Assembly: GCA_041687435.1 (NCBI GenBank)
Contig: JAWLBX010000015.1
Coordinates: 20,245-84,244, forward strand
Direction of reading: 5' to 3'
From: JACKII01 sp041687435
Lineage (GTDB): Bacteria; Pseudomonadota; Alphaproteobacteria; Bin95
DNA length: 64,000 bases
Shown: in pieces, positions 8,458 through 17,129 of the stretch
Numbering within the stretch: the stretch's first letter is position 1
Layout: every line of letters begins with the position of its first letter
Made by a program: the position numbers and the translations under genes
Notes under the pieces: generated by a model
Databases searched by the model: none
What the model was told of the DNA's origin: nothing
Seen by the model: the letters and a program-made list of their open reading frames with translations, nothing else

Positions 8458-9234
8458 ATGGGTCAGGTTTCGGGAAAAGTGGCGCTGGTCACGGGCGGCG
8501 CTTCGGGTATCGGCAAGGCCACGGCGCTGACGCTGGGGCGCGAGGGCGCTGCGGTGATGGTCACGGACCTGAACCAGGCCGGTGCGGAGGCGGTTGCCGC
8601 GGAAATCGTAGGCGCAGGTGGCAAGGCCCAGGCGATGCCGCAGGATACGACGGACGAGGACCGGTGGCAGGCTGTGATCGCCGCAACCGAGGCCGCATTC
8701 GGTAAGCTGGACGTGCTGGTGAACAACGCGGGCATCGCCATCGCCGGCCCGATCGAGACCTACAGCCTGGCCGACTGGCGGAAGCAGCAAGCGGTCAACG
8801 TCGATGGCGTGTTTCTGGGTGTGAAGCATGCCTTCCCGGCCATGCGGCGCGCCGGCGGCGGCTCCATCATCAACCTGTCCTCGATTGCCGGCCTGCGCGG
8901 CAATCGCTCCGGCCTCGGCGCCTACAGCGCCACCAAGGGCGCCGTGCGGCTGTTCACGAAGACGGCGGCGCTGGAGGGCGCCAAGGACAAAATCCGGGTG
9001 AACTCCGTCCATCCCGGCATCATCGAAACGCCGATCTGGGATGCGATCCTGCCGGGCGGCGAGGCCGGGCGCAATGCGGGCGACCTCAACGTACGGGCAC
9101 GGGCGTCAGTGCCGACCGGCGTGCTGGGACAGCCGCAGGACATCGCGAACGGTATCCTGTTCCTGGCCAGCGACCAGTCAAGCTATATGAGCGGCTCCGA
9201 ACTGGTGATCGACGCCGGCGTGACCGCCGGCTAG
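8458..9234 (+). CDS. SDR family NAD(P)-dependent oxidoreductase
   Basis: A 258-residue classical short-chain dehydrogenase. The cofactor motif is TGGASGIG (12-19), NNAG is at 89-92, and the catalytic set is Ser142, Tyr156 and Lys160. The C-terminal QPQDIANGILFLASDQSSYMSG is typical of the FabG-like branch. AGAGGA precedes the ATG by 7 nt. It is divergent from the dioxygenase gene across 168 bp and convergent with the amidohydrolase gene. The alcohol/ketone substrate cannot be named. Confidence 0.85.
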   Translation: MGQVSGKVALVTGGASGIGKATALTLGREGAAVMVTDLNQAGAEAVAAEIVGAGGKAQAMPQDTTDEDRWQAVIAATEAAFGKLDVLVNNAGIAIAGPIETYSLADWRKQQAVNVDGVFLGVKHAFPAMRRAGGGSIINLSSIAGLRGNRSGLGAYSATKGAVRLFTKTAALEGAKDKIRVNSVHPGIIETPIWDAILPGGEAGRNAGDLNVRARASVPTGVLGQPQDIANGILFLASDQSSYMSGSELVIDAGVTAG

Positions 9235-9256
9235 GGCTTGGCCTGACCCGCGTGGG

Positions 9257-10525
9257 TCAGAACCGAGTCAATTGCCAGGCAAGCAGGTCGGTCGCGACCA
9301 TGAAATCCTCGATCTGCATCGCCTCGTCCGGATTGTGGGAGCCATGGTCGTTCCGGATGAAGATCATGGCGGTGGGCACGCCCGCCGCCGCGAACGCCGC
9401 CGAATCGTGGGCCGCGCCGCTGGCGATCTCGATGGCATTCATGCCCTTCTCCCGCACGCCCTGCCACAGGCTGTTGCGCAGGATCGTATCCATCCGCCCC
9501 GGCGCGGCGCGGGTTATCTGCCCCAGTTCGAACCGCACGCCACGGCGCGCGGCAATGCTGCGCGCGATCTCCTCCAGCCGGCCTTCCATGACCTGCAGGA
9601 AGGCCGGGTCGAGGCTGCGGAGATCCAGACTGAACCGCACCTCGCCATTGACGATGGTCATGGCGTGACGGGCCGGATCGGTAAAAAACTTGCCGACCGT
9701 ATAGGCGAAATCGCCGCCGCCCGCCTCCGTCTCCGTCCAGATGGCATCAAGCGCCAGCACGAATTCGGAAACGGCAATCACCGCATCTTGCCGGTTCCAG
9801 CGCGGCTCCCCGCCGCAATGGGCATATTGGCCGAGGCAGCGCGCATGCGGCAGGCGGCGGTTGCCGCGAATGCCCGTGACAATGCCGATGGGCGTCTCGC
9901 GCTCCTCCAGCACCGGCCCCTGTTCGATATGCGGCTCCAGAAACGCACGGATCAGGCTGGTATCAAGAATCGCCGGGCCGCCTTGCAAGGATTCCGGATT
10001 GCCGCCGCATTCCGCGATATGATCCGCCAGACTGCGGCCATTGTCCGAGCGTTTCGCGTCGAGCGCGCCTTTCGGCAATAGGCCAAGCGCGGCACGGCTG
10101 CCCAGGTACGAAACGCCGAACCACGCGCTTTCCTCTGCCCGAATGCCCATGACGGTTACATCGCTGGCAGGCGTGATCCCTGCATCCTTCAGTGCGGCCA
10201 GCGCCGTCAGGCCGCTGACGACACCAGCCGCACCGTCGAAGTTGCCGCCCTGCGGGACGGAATCCAAATGGCTGCCGATCAGCACAGCCGGCGCGCGCCG
10301 GTTCTGACCGGGCAGGGTGAAATAGCTGTTGCAGGCGGGATCCTGGGCCACCCCCAGGCCGAGCGACTTGGCCGCCTCGGCCATGAGCGCATGCGCCTTC
10401 TGCTCACCCTCGCCATAGGAGGCGCGGGTAATGCCCACACCGTCGTGACTCGTTTTCTCCAACTGATCGAACAGGTCGGCGGCAAACTGCGTCCGGTTGA
10501 TAACGGCACGGGCAAGGTGTTCCAC
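9257..10525 (-). CDS. Zn-dependent hydrolase, allantoate amidohydrolase / N-carbamoyl amino acid hydrolase-like (M20)
   Basis: Dinuclear zinc amidohydrolase of about 420 residues that hydrolyses N-carbamoyl or ureido groups. Metal-site motifs in order are GSHLDSVPQGGNFDGAAG, RAEESAWFG, EPHIEQGPVLEE and the C-terminal SGAAHDSAAFA with NDHGSHNPDEAM. The dimerisation-domain stretch TGIRGNRRLPHARC-GQYAHCGG resembles the allantoate amidohydrolase branch. GTG 10525 is preferred because GGAG lies 8 nt upstream. A TTG at 10555 adds ten residues but lacks an obvious ribosome site. It follows an SDR gene in the same direction (49 bp gap), in a probable three-gene operon with the CoA transferase at 11319-12530. 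Confidence 0.82.
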   Translation of the reverse strand: MEHLARAVINRTQFAADLFDQLEKTSHDGVGITRASYGEGEQKAHALMAEAAKSLGLGVAQDPACNSYFTLPGQNRRAPAVLIGSHLDSVPQGGNFDGAAGVVSGLTALAALKDAGITPASDVTVMGIRAEESAWFGVSYLGSRAALGLLPKGALDAKRSDNGRSLADHIAECGGNPESLQGGPAILDTSLIRAFLEPHIEQGPVLEERETPIGIVTGIRGNRRLPHARCLGQYAHCGGEPRWNRQDAVIAVSEFVLALDAIWTETEAGGGDFAYTVGKFFTDPARHAMTIVNGEVRFSLDLRSLDPAFLQVMEGRLEEIARSIAARRGVRFELGQITRAAPGRMDTILRNSLWQGVREKGMNAIEIASGAAHDSAAFAAAGVPTAMIFIRNDHGSHNPDEAMQIEDFMVATDLLAWQLTRF

Positions 10526-10573
10526 GAGGCGGGCTCCGGCGAGAAAAGTGGGCAATCGTTCAAATGGTGCAGT

Positions 10574-11329
10574 CTAGGCCGCTGTCCAACCGCCGTCGAC
10601 CAGCAGCGTATGGCCGGTCGTCCAACTGGCCTCGTCGCTCATCAGGTAGAGCATGCCGCTGGCGATTTCGTGCGGACGGCCAAAGCGTTTCATCGCATGG
10701 CGGTTGCGGGAGTTCTCGCGCGCTGCCGGGTTGGGATTGCGTGCCATGCCAGCCTCGAACAGCGGCGTTTCCGTCGCGCCGGGCGCAATCGCATTCACGC
10801 GGATATTGTCCGGGGCCAACTCCAGCGCGGCGGTCTTGGTCAGGCTGACAATGGCGCCCTTGCTGGCGATATACGCGGCATTCATCGCGCCGCCGCCAAA
10901 CGCCAATTGCGAGGCGACGGTGACCACGGCCCCGCCACCATTCCGGCGGAAGGCCGGGATCGCGGTTTTGAGATAGAGCCAGGTGGCCTTGACGTTGATG
11001 CCGTAAATGGCATCCCAGTCCTCGCCCGTGATGGCGTCGATGGCGATACCGCTGCGGGAAATTCCGGCAGCCGTCGCCAATCCGTCCAATTTGCCGGTGC
11101 GCTCCTCGGCCAGGGCCACGGCTTTGGCCGCCAGGTCCGCGTCCCGCACGTCGCCGGCAAGGCAATGGAGCCGGGCCTGTTGCATCGTCTCGTCGATGAT
11201 GGAAAGCCTCGCGGCACTCTGATCGACGGCCACGACGGACGCGCCTTCTTCCAGGCAGCGGCGGGCAAAAGCCAGCCCTATGCCGGAAGCCGCGCCGGTA
11301 ACCAGGATGGTTTTGCCCTCAAGCCGCAT
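10574..11329 (-). CDS. SDR family oxidoreductase
   Basis: A 251-residue short-chain dehydrogenase with cofactor motif TGAASGIG (11-18) and catalytic Ser140, Tyr153 and Lys157. The usual NNAG is replaced by A-T-A-A-G (85-89), a change that occurs in some members. Its start overlaps the end of the CoA-transferase gene by 11 bp, indicating translational coupling. The shared operon suggests that the three enzymes work on one small-molecule catabolic route. The substrate is unknown. Confidence 0.83.
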   Translation of the reverse strand: MRLEGKTILVTGAASGIGLAFARRCLEEGASVVAVDQSAARLSIIDETMQQARLHCLAGDVRDADLAAKAVALAEERTGKLDGLATAAGISRSGIAIDAITGEDWDAIYGINVKATWLYLKTAIPAFRRNGGGAVVTVASQLAFGGGAMNAAYIASKGAIVSLTKTAALELAPDNIRVNAIAPGATETPLFEAGMARNPNPAARENSRNRHAMKRFGRPHEIASGMLYLMSDEASWTTGHTLLVDGGWTAA

Positions 11330-12530
11330 CTGCCAGCACTCCCTCGGCGATCAAGCGATTGATCGTATCGGCATCATAGCCGGCCCGCTCTGCCATGACC
11401 GTGCGGGTGTCGGCGCCGATGGCCCGGCCCGGCCAGTGGATCTCTCCAGGCGAGGCGGAAAGACGCGGCGCCGGGGCGGACATCGCCAGCAGGCCCAGGG
11501 CCGGATGGGGCACACGGGCCAGCGTTTCGCGCGCTGCGTAGTGCGGGTCCGCGAACACGTCTGCCATGGTGAAAATGCGGGTGGCCGGCACGTCGTTTTC
11601 GATCAGCGCCGCTTCCAACGGCGCCAAATCTTGCGTCCCGACCCAATCCTGAATCATGCGTTCCAGCAATTCCTGGTTCTGGCCCCGGGCGCGGGCGGTG
11701 GCGAACCGCTCGTCAGTCGTCCAGTCTTCGCGCCCCATCACCTGGCAGAGACGGCGGAACACCGGGTTGGCGGAGGCCGCGATCTGAATATCCCGCCCGT
11801 CGCGCGTGCGGAACAGGCCATTGGGGGAAACCCCCGGCAGGCGCGAGCCGGCACGGTTGGCGACATGGCCCAGCTGGTCATAGGCCGGGATGTGCGGCTC
11901 CATGAAGCTGAAGGCACTCTCCATCAGGTTGGCATCCACCACCTGCCCTTCCCCCGTGCGGTCACGGTGGATCAGGGCCATAGCGATGCCGAACGCGGCA
12001 TAGAGGCCGGTGATATAATCCGTCAGAGACACGGCCACGCGCGCCGGCGGACGGTCCGGGTCGCCGGTGATGTGGCGCAGGCCGCTCACCGCCTCGCCAA
12101 TGATGCCGAAGCCCGGGCGGGGGGAGTACGGGCCGGACTGGCCGAAGCCGGAAATGCGCGCCATGATCAGGTCGGGCTTCACCGCTTTCAGGTCCTCATA
12201 GCCGAGGCCCCATTTCTCCAGGCCGCCGGGACGGAAATTCTCGATCACCACGTCACTGTTGCGCGCCAAATCCCGGATCGCCTGCTGGCCTGCCGGCATG
12301 CGCATGTCGATGGCGACGAGTTGCTTGTTCCGCAGGATGCTGGCGGCATAGAGCGATACATCCTCGCCATTCTCCGCCTGCTTGTGCTTGCCCATGGAGC
12401 GGACCGGATCGCCCGCCGGTGGCTCAACCTTGACCACTTCGGCGCCGAAGTCGGCCAGCAGCCGGCCGCAGAATGGCCCGGCAATGGTCGATCCAAGTTC
12501 GAGCACCCGGGCGTGGACGAGCGGTCCCAT
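11319..12530 (-). CDS. CaiB/BaiF class III CoA transferase
   Basis: A 403-residue family III CoA transferase, which moves CoA between carboxylic acids through a covalent Asp anhydride. Recognisable segments are VLELGSTIAGPFCGRLLADFGAEV-KVE at the N-terminus, VVIENFRPGGLEKWGLGYEDL near 115, the GFGQSGPY stretch, and G-Q-V-V-D-A-N-L near 210, which should carry the catalytic Asp. ATG 12530 was chosen; AAGGA lies about 10 nt upstream. It is the first gene of the leftward operon that continues with an SDR and an amidohydrolase. Upstream lies a 0.9 kb AT-rich region that probably carries its promoter. Confidence 0.86.
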   Translation of the reverse strand: MGPLVHARVLELGSTIAGPFCGRLLADFGAEVVKVEPPAGDPVRSMGKHKQAENGEDVSLYAASILRNKQLVAIDMRMPAGQQAIRDLARNSDVVIENFRPGGLEKWGLGYEDLKAVKPDLIMARISGFGQSGPYSPRPGFGIIGEAVSGLRHITGDPDRPPARVAVSLTDYITGLYAAFGIAMALIHRDRTGEGQVVDANLMESAFSFMEPHIPAYDQLGHVANRAGSRLPGVSPNGLFRTRDGRDIQIAASANPVFRRLCQVMGREDWTTDERFATARARGQNQELLERMIQDWVGTQDLAPLEAALIENDVPATRIFTMADVFADPHYAARETLARVPHPALGLLAMSAPAPRLSASPGEIHWPGRAIGADTRTVMAERAGYDADTINRLIAEGVLADAA

Positions 12531-12587
12531 GGCATGGCGATCCTTGCGGAAAGGAAAACGGATGCCCGCACTATAGCAAGCTTCCAA

Positions 12588-13521
12588 CCGGGGGAAACCG
12601 GTTCAACCCGCCCAGCGCTCCGCATCGTTTTTCTCACCCGCAACCGGATTGAGCGGCACGCCTCGCAGTCATCCATCTCAATAAAACACTATGAAATTTT
12701 CAGTAATTATAATCATTTTCAATATATTCGCAGAGGCTACACTGCCTATCGGCCGAACACCTCAGAATGTATGCATAAGGGAATTTTCTCACCATACATT
12801 AATCCCTCACGATCCGGCCCTTCCGTCACGTCAACTTCCCAGCATAACTGGCATCGGGATAGGCTGGCGACCCAGCGGAGCATAATTTGGATATGTGCAG
12901 GAGAGAAAATACGCAATATCGAACGCGGAAAAATATGACATCTATTATTTTCCCACCTTCCATTAAATTATCGAAACCAGTGCCTAAATATTGATTGCAC
13001 GCATAAATTGCTGCACCGGTATTGAATTATTCAATCACGCTTAATAAGACTGAAAACCTGAAAAATCTGGATAATATCATGGAATGTTTTATCACAAACA
13101 TATCGACATAATGAATTACTACGACATAGTATCAGGATTTTTTCAGCGCCATTTCCGCATTATCACCTCCATATACTTAACAAGTAAATCCGCCTTTCCC
13201 AAAACAATATGCAATATTCAGCGATACATTTATACATATGTATGAATTTGCACCGTAAATTCTCCATGATCTTTTGGATTATAACCCGGATTGATATCAG
13301 TCGCGACTTTACATTCTTTGTGATTTGTCCACATTTATTTCTGCATACGATGGACAATAGGACACCCTGAGGGTTACCCGAAGATGGTTCTTGGTTTGTA
13401 TGGTAACAAGCTGCTTCTATTACAGACCGTTTGGAACGACGCCCGCCAGGGTTGTAATGCAGTCCATCTATGGATGTACGATAAATATTCCAAGTTCTCA
13501 ACCGAGTGAAAGGACAAATCT
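12588..13521. other. AT-rich intergenic region without a convincing gene
   Basis: About 930 bp whose base composition is clearly more AT-rich than the flanking coding DNA. Open frames here (for example 13163-13501 on the minus strand) have no family resemblance, unusual composition and no good ribosome site, so I call none. It must hold the promoter of the CoA-transferase operon and that of the GNAT-like gene. A partial match to the classical Fur box lies at 12702-12720 and a short inverted repeat at 13463-13474. The AT richness suggests a horizontally acquired or regulatory insertion. Confidence 0.6.
13463..13474. promoter_or_regulatory. short inverted repeat upstream of the GNAT-like gene
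   Basis: TCCAT-CT-ATGGA, a perfect 5-bp inverted repeat with a 2-nt spacer, centred about 53 bp before the ATG at 13522. Its place fits an operator over a promoter, but nothing in the sequence identifies the regulator. Confidence 0.25.
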
Positions 13522-14304
13522 ATGCTTGAGCGCACCCCACAGGCTTTTATCAACGCCTGCTTCTCTTTGATGTGGAACTCCGGTTATTCAGCTACTATCG
13601 ATACTGATTTGCGTGGCTGGGTGGATTTTCTAACCAACGCGTATCCGGATTCGCCCGTCAATGCAGCCTTCAACCCCGAATTCCATCGCCTGGAACCCGA
13701 CAATTCGTTCTGGCTATCCATTCGCCGGCGCAGCGATGGCAAGGTGATCGCTTGTATTTGCGACCGGTTGATCGAGTCAGACGATTTCCTGGAAGACCAG
13801 CGGCTCATGAAAATCTGGTATGGCGATCCGGCGACAAGCGGGGCGGCCCCCATGCAGATCGCGCAGCCGCGCTCCGCCTATCCTGATGTGCGCGGTAAGA
13901 TCGGCCATCACGGCGGTCTCTGGGTCGACCGTAGCGAGCGACATAATGGGTTGGCATGGCTGCTGTGCCGCATCATCCGCGCCATGTCTCTGCAGCGCTG
14001 GCCGGATGTCGACTGGCACTGCGGCACCTCACTCGAGGGCGTGGCGGTACGGGATCTGCCAACAAATACCTACGGCTATACCCGTGTCGACCTCTTGCTC
14101 GACGGTTGGTTCCAACCCAGTCAGCAGCACCATAAAGTGTTCATGACCTCGATCAGCGCCAATGAAATGAGCCTGCAAATTGCAGAGGATCTGTCACTGA
14201 TCGAAATGAACACCGACAAGCAAATGCGTGACGTTGTTTTTGCCGCTAGAGAGCGGAAGAGCAACACGCCGGTACTCCCGGCTGTGCAAGCCCTTGCCGG
14301 TTAA
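13522..14304 (+). CDS. GNAT-fold acyltransferase-like protein
   Basis: A 260-residue protein that I cannot assign to a named family. The central part looks like a GNAT fold: strands around FWLSIRRRSDGKVIACICDRL, then GGLWVDRSERHNGLAWLL, in which R-H-N-G-L-A resembles the R-x-x-G-x-A acyl-CoA loop. A helix and the segment NTYGYTRVDLLLDGW follow. AAAGGA precedes the ATG by 7 nt. It is not a LuxI synthase: the conserved Arg/Phe/Trp and D-x-FD pattern at the N-terminus is missing. Its 3-prime 111 bp overlap the convergent PAS_5-like gene. The neighbourhood of two PAS_5-like sensors suggests a regulated acyl transfer, which is inference only. Confidence 0.5.
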   Translation: MLERTPQAFINACFSLMWNSGYSATIDTDLRGWVDFLTNAYPDSPVNAAFNPEFHRLEPDNSFWLSIRRRSDGKVIACICDRLIESDDFLEDQRLMKIWYGDPATSGAAPMQIAQPRSAYPDVRGKIGHHGGLWVDRSERHNGLAWLLCRIIRAMSLQRWPDVDWHCGTSLEGVAVRDLPTNTYGYTRVDLLLDGWFQPSQQHHKVFMTSISANEMSLQIAEDLSLIEMNTDKQMRDVVFAARERKSNTPVLPAVQALAG

Positions 14305-14697
14305 TTGGGCACTCACTCCTTGGAATAAAGGAAACTTATTCGCCTTCGCTATGACGAGATCACGCTCCAAGGCCCGCTGAAGGGCTTTGGAGCTGATGTC
14401 GGAAACGCGTATGCCGGAATAGCCACCCATGCCCCGCAGCGCGAACACGTCATAGCTAAAATTGCCGGGGTTTTCATCGTGCACATCGATGACATGGAAC
14501 CAGCCCAGAACGCCCAGACGGGTCAATTCCATCAGCCCAACATCATCGATATCCGGCAAGATCCCGTGACGCCGGGGCAAGGAAAACCAGAAACGGACAA
14601 GCCGCGCCAACGGCGCGTCCTTGCCTTCATCCAGTTCGGTCAATGCGCACACACGCCGTTCTACGACATCGCCGCTTCCGGCTTCGCGTTCGATCAT
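14194..14697 (-). CDS. PAS_5-like sensory domain protein (downstream copy)
   Basis: A 167-residue protein with the layout of the alphaproteobacterial PAS_5 domain (PF07310). It has an N-terminal L-V-R-F-W-x-S-L-P-R-R-x-x-I-L-P-D-I-D segment, a core with FSYDVFALRGMGGYSG, and a C-terminal strand pair RVALPLSSG-x-N-N-V-x-H-L-L-V-G-V-H-F. It has no output domain and probably acts as a ligand- or redox-sensing module. It lies 27 bp after a related leftward gene. The last 111 bp are antisense to the end of the GNAT-like gene, an unusually long convergent overlap. Both frames look genuine. Confidence 0.5.
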   Translation of the reverse strand: MIEREAGSGDVVERRVCALTELDEGKDAPLARLVRFWFSLPRRHGILPDIDDVGLMELTRLGVLGWFHVIDVHDENPGNFSYDVFALRGMGGYSGIRVSDISSKALQRALERDLVIAKANKFPLFQGVSAQLTGKGLHSREYRRVALPLSSGKNNVTHLLVGVHFDQ

Positions 14698-14724
14698 TTC
14701 GCACCTCGCGGCAACAGCACGAAT

Positions 14725-15318
14725 TTATTGAAGATGGTCATTGCTGTACAACCAGTCGCCAGAGACCGATTCTCCATGCACAAGGACATATTCGAACGCC
14801 CCTGCATCGCGCAGAGGGAAAATCAGTTGGTCTATGCTATTACTCGCGTTCAGGTCCCGTCGGGAAAACCGTCTAGCAGCAGCGCGACGATAACGGACCG
14901 CATCCAGATATTCCAGGGCGAAAAGTTGCAATAACCGCGCATCATTTACGTGCCGTATGATCGCCGAGCCGAACTGCTGCCCTGCTTCCATCACAACCGC
15001 ATCACCCGCCCAAATCACCGGCCAATCGTCCGGGTCGCGCCCCACCACGCCGACGATATACGCCTGCTCGTCCAGCATGTTCAGCGATTGCATCACATCA
15101 GATACCATCCCGGTGAACTGGTAATATCCTGCAATTCCACATAAATCGACCCAGCGCAGCAGGGCTCGCTGCAACTCCTCCGTCGCCGAGAGAATAGGAA
15201 TGTCGCTCGCTTCCACGATCGCCGCAAGCTCCTTCTCAGGACCGATTCCGCCTTGAATGATCTTTCCCGAAGTCGACACGTTAACGTCCTTGTGTTTATA
15301 GACAAAGGATTTGATCAT
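14725..15318 (-). CDS. PAS_5-like protein (upstream copy)
   Basis: A 197-residue protein that resembles its downstream neighbour in architecture: an N-terminal helix (ELQRALLRWVDLCGIAGYYQFTG), a core containing DDWPVIWAGDAVVMEAGQQFGS, a long central helix and a C-terminal strand QLIFPLRDAGAFEYVLVHGE. The pattern fits a single PAS_5 domain, but the match is weaker than for the neighbour. There is no visible signal peptide or output domain. The two copies are probably co-transcribed leftward and may be diverged duplicates. Confidence 0.42.
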   Translation of the reverse strand: MIKSFVYKHKDVNVSTSGKIIQGGIGPEKELAAIVEASDIPILSATEELQRALLRWVDLCGIAGYYQFTGMVSDVMQSLNMLDEQAYIVGVVGRDPDDWPVIWAGDAVVMEAGQQFGSAIIRHVNDARLLQLFALEYLDAVRYRRAAARRFSRRDLNASNSIDQLIFPLRDAGAFEYVLVHGESVSGDWLYSNDHLQ

Positions 15319-15369
15319 ACTTTATTCAGACAACTCTAACGTCATGACCCGCGTGACGCAATATTTGCT

Positions 15370-16176
15370 TCAACGATCACAGCTTCCCTTATGGCCATAT
15401 TTCATGGCCGAAACCGATAAAATCATGCCGCTTTCCAACCAGAGCCGCAACAATGCCGCAGCGTGCGATCCGGCAGTATCCGCGCCGACACAGCCAGCCA
15501 GCGCCTCGCAAATCGCAGCGAACGGCTCGCCAGCCGCCAGTTGAGCCAGCGCCGCGTCCTCCGCTTCATCCAGCACCCGATAGCGGACGGTGTACCCGTC
15601 GCGCCAGACTAAAGTATGATGCAGCGGCACCGGCTCCAGCGGGCCGGGCCCATCGCCTGCCGCCAACGCCTGATAGATTGCGGCGGCCGGTGTCGCAGCC
15701 GGCACCCGGCGCACGGCCAGATGAAGGGCGAAGCGCAGTTCCGGCCATTCCTGCGGGTGAAACGCCGCCATCGCTTCCACGCCGCACGCTGGCGCATCCG
15801 GCGCATCGAATGCGGCAGCAATGGCCCAATCCAGCGCGGCGACATCCGCCACCGCCGGTGTTCCGCTATGGTGGCTGGCCAGAAACCCCGCAAAGCCGTC
15901 GCCATACCATCGCGCATTCCGCACTGCCGATGGCGCAGACGCGATATAGGCACGCGCAGCAGCATCGAAACCGTCATCGCCCAGCAAGGCCCAGGTCTTG
16001 TCGAAATTGGCCTGCAATACCTCCACCAGGCGGGCCGCATAGGCGTGGCGGTAGATGCCGAACAGGGTGGCCGCGCTTTCCCGCGGGCCGGCGTTGATGC
16101 CATCCGGTACGGTGTCGTTCCCGGTATGCAAAATTGCTGCCTGAAATTCGGCCTGAAGCGTAGCCAGATCGGTCAC
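15370..16176 (-). CDS. bufC: DUF2063 bufferin maturation partner (BufC-like), module 2
   Basis: A 268-residue DUF2063 (PF09836) protein. In characterised MNIO systems this protein partners the DUF692 enzyme and helps bind the precursor peptide. The N-terminal half contains the typical helical segment LFGIYRHAYAARLVEVLQANF-KTWALLGDDGF with ARAYIAS, followed by RWYGDGFAGFLAS. The C-terminal half has the winged-helix-like VWRDGYTVRYRVLD region. Its ATG overlaps the stop of the MNIO gene (ATGA), so it is translationally coupled. It ends the tandem bufferin cluster. Confidence 0.85.
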   Translation of the reverse strand: MTDLATLQAEFQAAILHTGNDTVPDGINAGPRESAATLFGIYRHAYAARLVEVLQANFDKTWALLGDDGFDAAARAYIASAPSAVRNARWYGDGFAGFLASHHSGTPAVADVAALDWAIAAAFDAPDAPACGVEAMAAFHPQEWPELRFALHLAVRRVPAATPAAAIYQALAAGDGPGPLEPVPLHHTLVWRDGYTVRYRVLDEAEDAALAQLAAGEPFAAICEALAGCVGADTAGSHAAALLRLWLESGMILSVSAMKYGHKGSCDR

Positions 16177-17027
16177 GACTTCCTGGCCTCTGCTTCCACC
16201 CGCGCAGCGATGGCACGGGCATGGTCCAGTTCCGCGAGCAAATCGGCAAGCGGCGGAATGTTGTCGTCCCGTTCGATCATGGTCGAGACCCGGCCGAAGT
16301 GGTGGCAGGCAGCTTCATAAAGCGCCCAGACATCGTCGATCACCGGCGCATCGTGGGTGTCGATAATATGCGTGCCGTTGTTGCTGTGACCGGCGAGATG
16401 GAACTGGACCACCCGGTCACGCGGGACGCCTTCGATAAAGGTCTGGGCATCGAAATCGTGATTGAAGCCGCTGACATAGATATTGTTAACGTCGAACAGC
16501 AACCAACAATCGGCTGCCTCCGCCACCGCGCTCACGAACTCCCACTCGCTCATCATCGAATGGGCATAGGTGACGTAAGAGGACACGTTCTCAATGGCGA
16601 TCCGCCGCCCCAGATAATCCTGCACCTGGCGGATGCGCCCGGCCACATGGGCGACGGCTTCCTCCGTGTACGGCAGCGGCAGCAGGTCGTGCAGATTCAG
16701 GCCATCGACACCGGTCCAGCAGAGATGGTCGCTAATCCACTGGGGCTGGACCCGGTCGGCCAGCGCCTTCAGGTCGCGCAGATAATCCGGGTCCAGCCGG
16801 TCTGTGCCGCCGACCGACAGCGATACGCCATGCATGACAATGGGATAGTCGGCCCGCACCCGGTCGAGAATCGCCAACGGCTGACCGCCGGGGATCATGT
16901 AATTCTCGGAGATGATCTCGAACCAATCGACCGGCGGCTTTTGCTCCAACACGTCAGCATAGTGCTGGGTACGCAGCCCCAGGCCAAACCCCAGATAGGG
17001 CGGGCGCTCCGCTATGGAATCGGTCAT
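16173..17027 (-). CDS. bufB: DUF692 / MNIO multinuclear iron oxidase (BufB-like), module 2
   Basis: A 284-residue TIM-barrel enzyme of the MNIO family (MbnB, TglH, BufB relatives), which uses a mixed-valent iron cluster to modify Cys residues of a precursor peptide. Metal-ligand regions visible in order are MHGVSLSVGG, SDHLCW, AIENVSSY, FDVNNIYVS, QFHLAGHS, DTHDAPV and ERDDN-PP. ATG 17027 was preferred over an upstream in-frame start because GAGGA lies about 10 nt before it and the family normally starts near this point. Its substrate is presumably the six-Cys precursor 102 bp upstream. It is paralogous to the enzyme at 18873-19760. Confidence 0.92.
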   Translation of the reverse strand: MTDSIAERPPYLGFGLGLRTQHYADVLEQKPPVDWFEIISENYMIPGGQPLAILDRVRADYPIVMHGVSLSVGGTDRLDPDYLRDLKALADRVQPQWISDHLCWTGVDGLNLHDLLPLPYTEEAVAHVAGRIRQVQDYLGRRIAIENVSSYVTYAHSMMSEWEFVSAVAEAADCWLLFDVNNIYVSGFNHDFDAQTFIEGVPRDRVVQFHLAGHSNNGTHIIDTHDAPVIDDVWALYEAACHHFGRVSTMIERDDNIPPLADLLAELDHARAIAARVEAEARKS

Positions 17028-17129
17028 CGGCGGCGCTTCCTCATCCGGCAGGTCCAGAATCACCAACGGCCGAGCACACGTAGGCGCCCGGCCGAAGCGG
17101 CACAAGTGCCGGAGATGACAGGGGGCGGA

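Noticed and set aside
9790..9880. Possible local frameshift in the amidohydrolase
   Set aside because: The stretch around GQYAHCGGEPRW looked unusual at first but fits the allantoate amidohydrolase branch without any frame change.
11280..12938. 552-codon rightward frame opposite the CoA transferase
   Set aside because: Antisense shadow of a clear CaiB/BaiF gene; only its AT-rich tail is outside it.
13163..13501. 112-codon leftward frame in the AT-rich gap
   Set aside because: No good ribosome site, odd composition rich in Ile/Arg/Cys, no repeat or domain; it also overlaps the probable promoter of the GNAT-like gene.
13522..14304. LuxI-type autoinducer synthase
   Set aside because: Location next to sensory proteins suggested it, but the conserved N-terminal Arg, Phe, Trp and D-x-FD residues of LuxI are missing.
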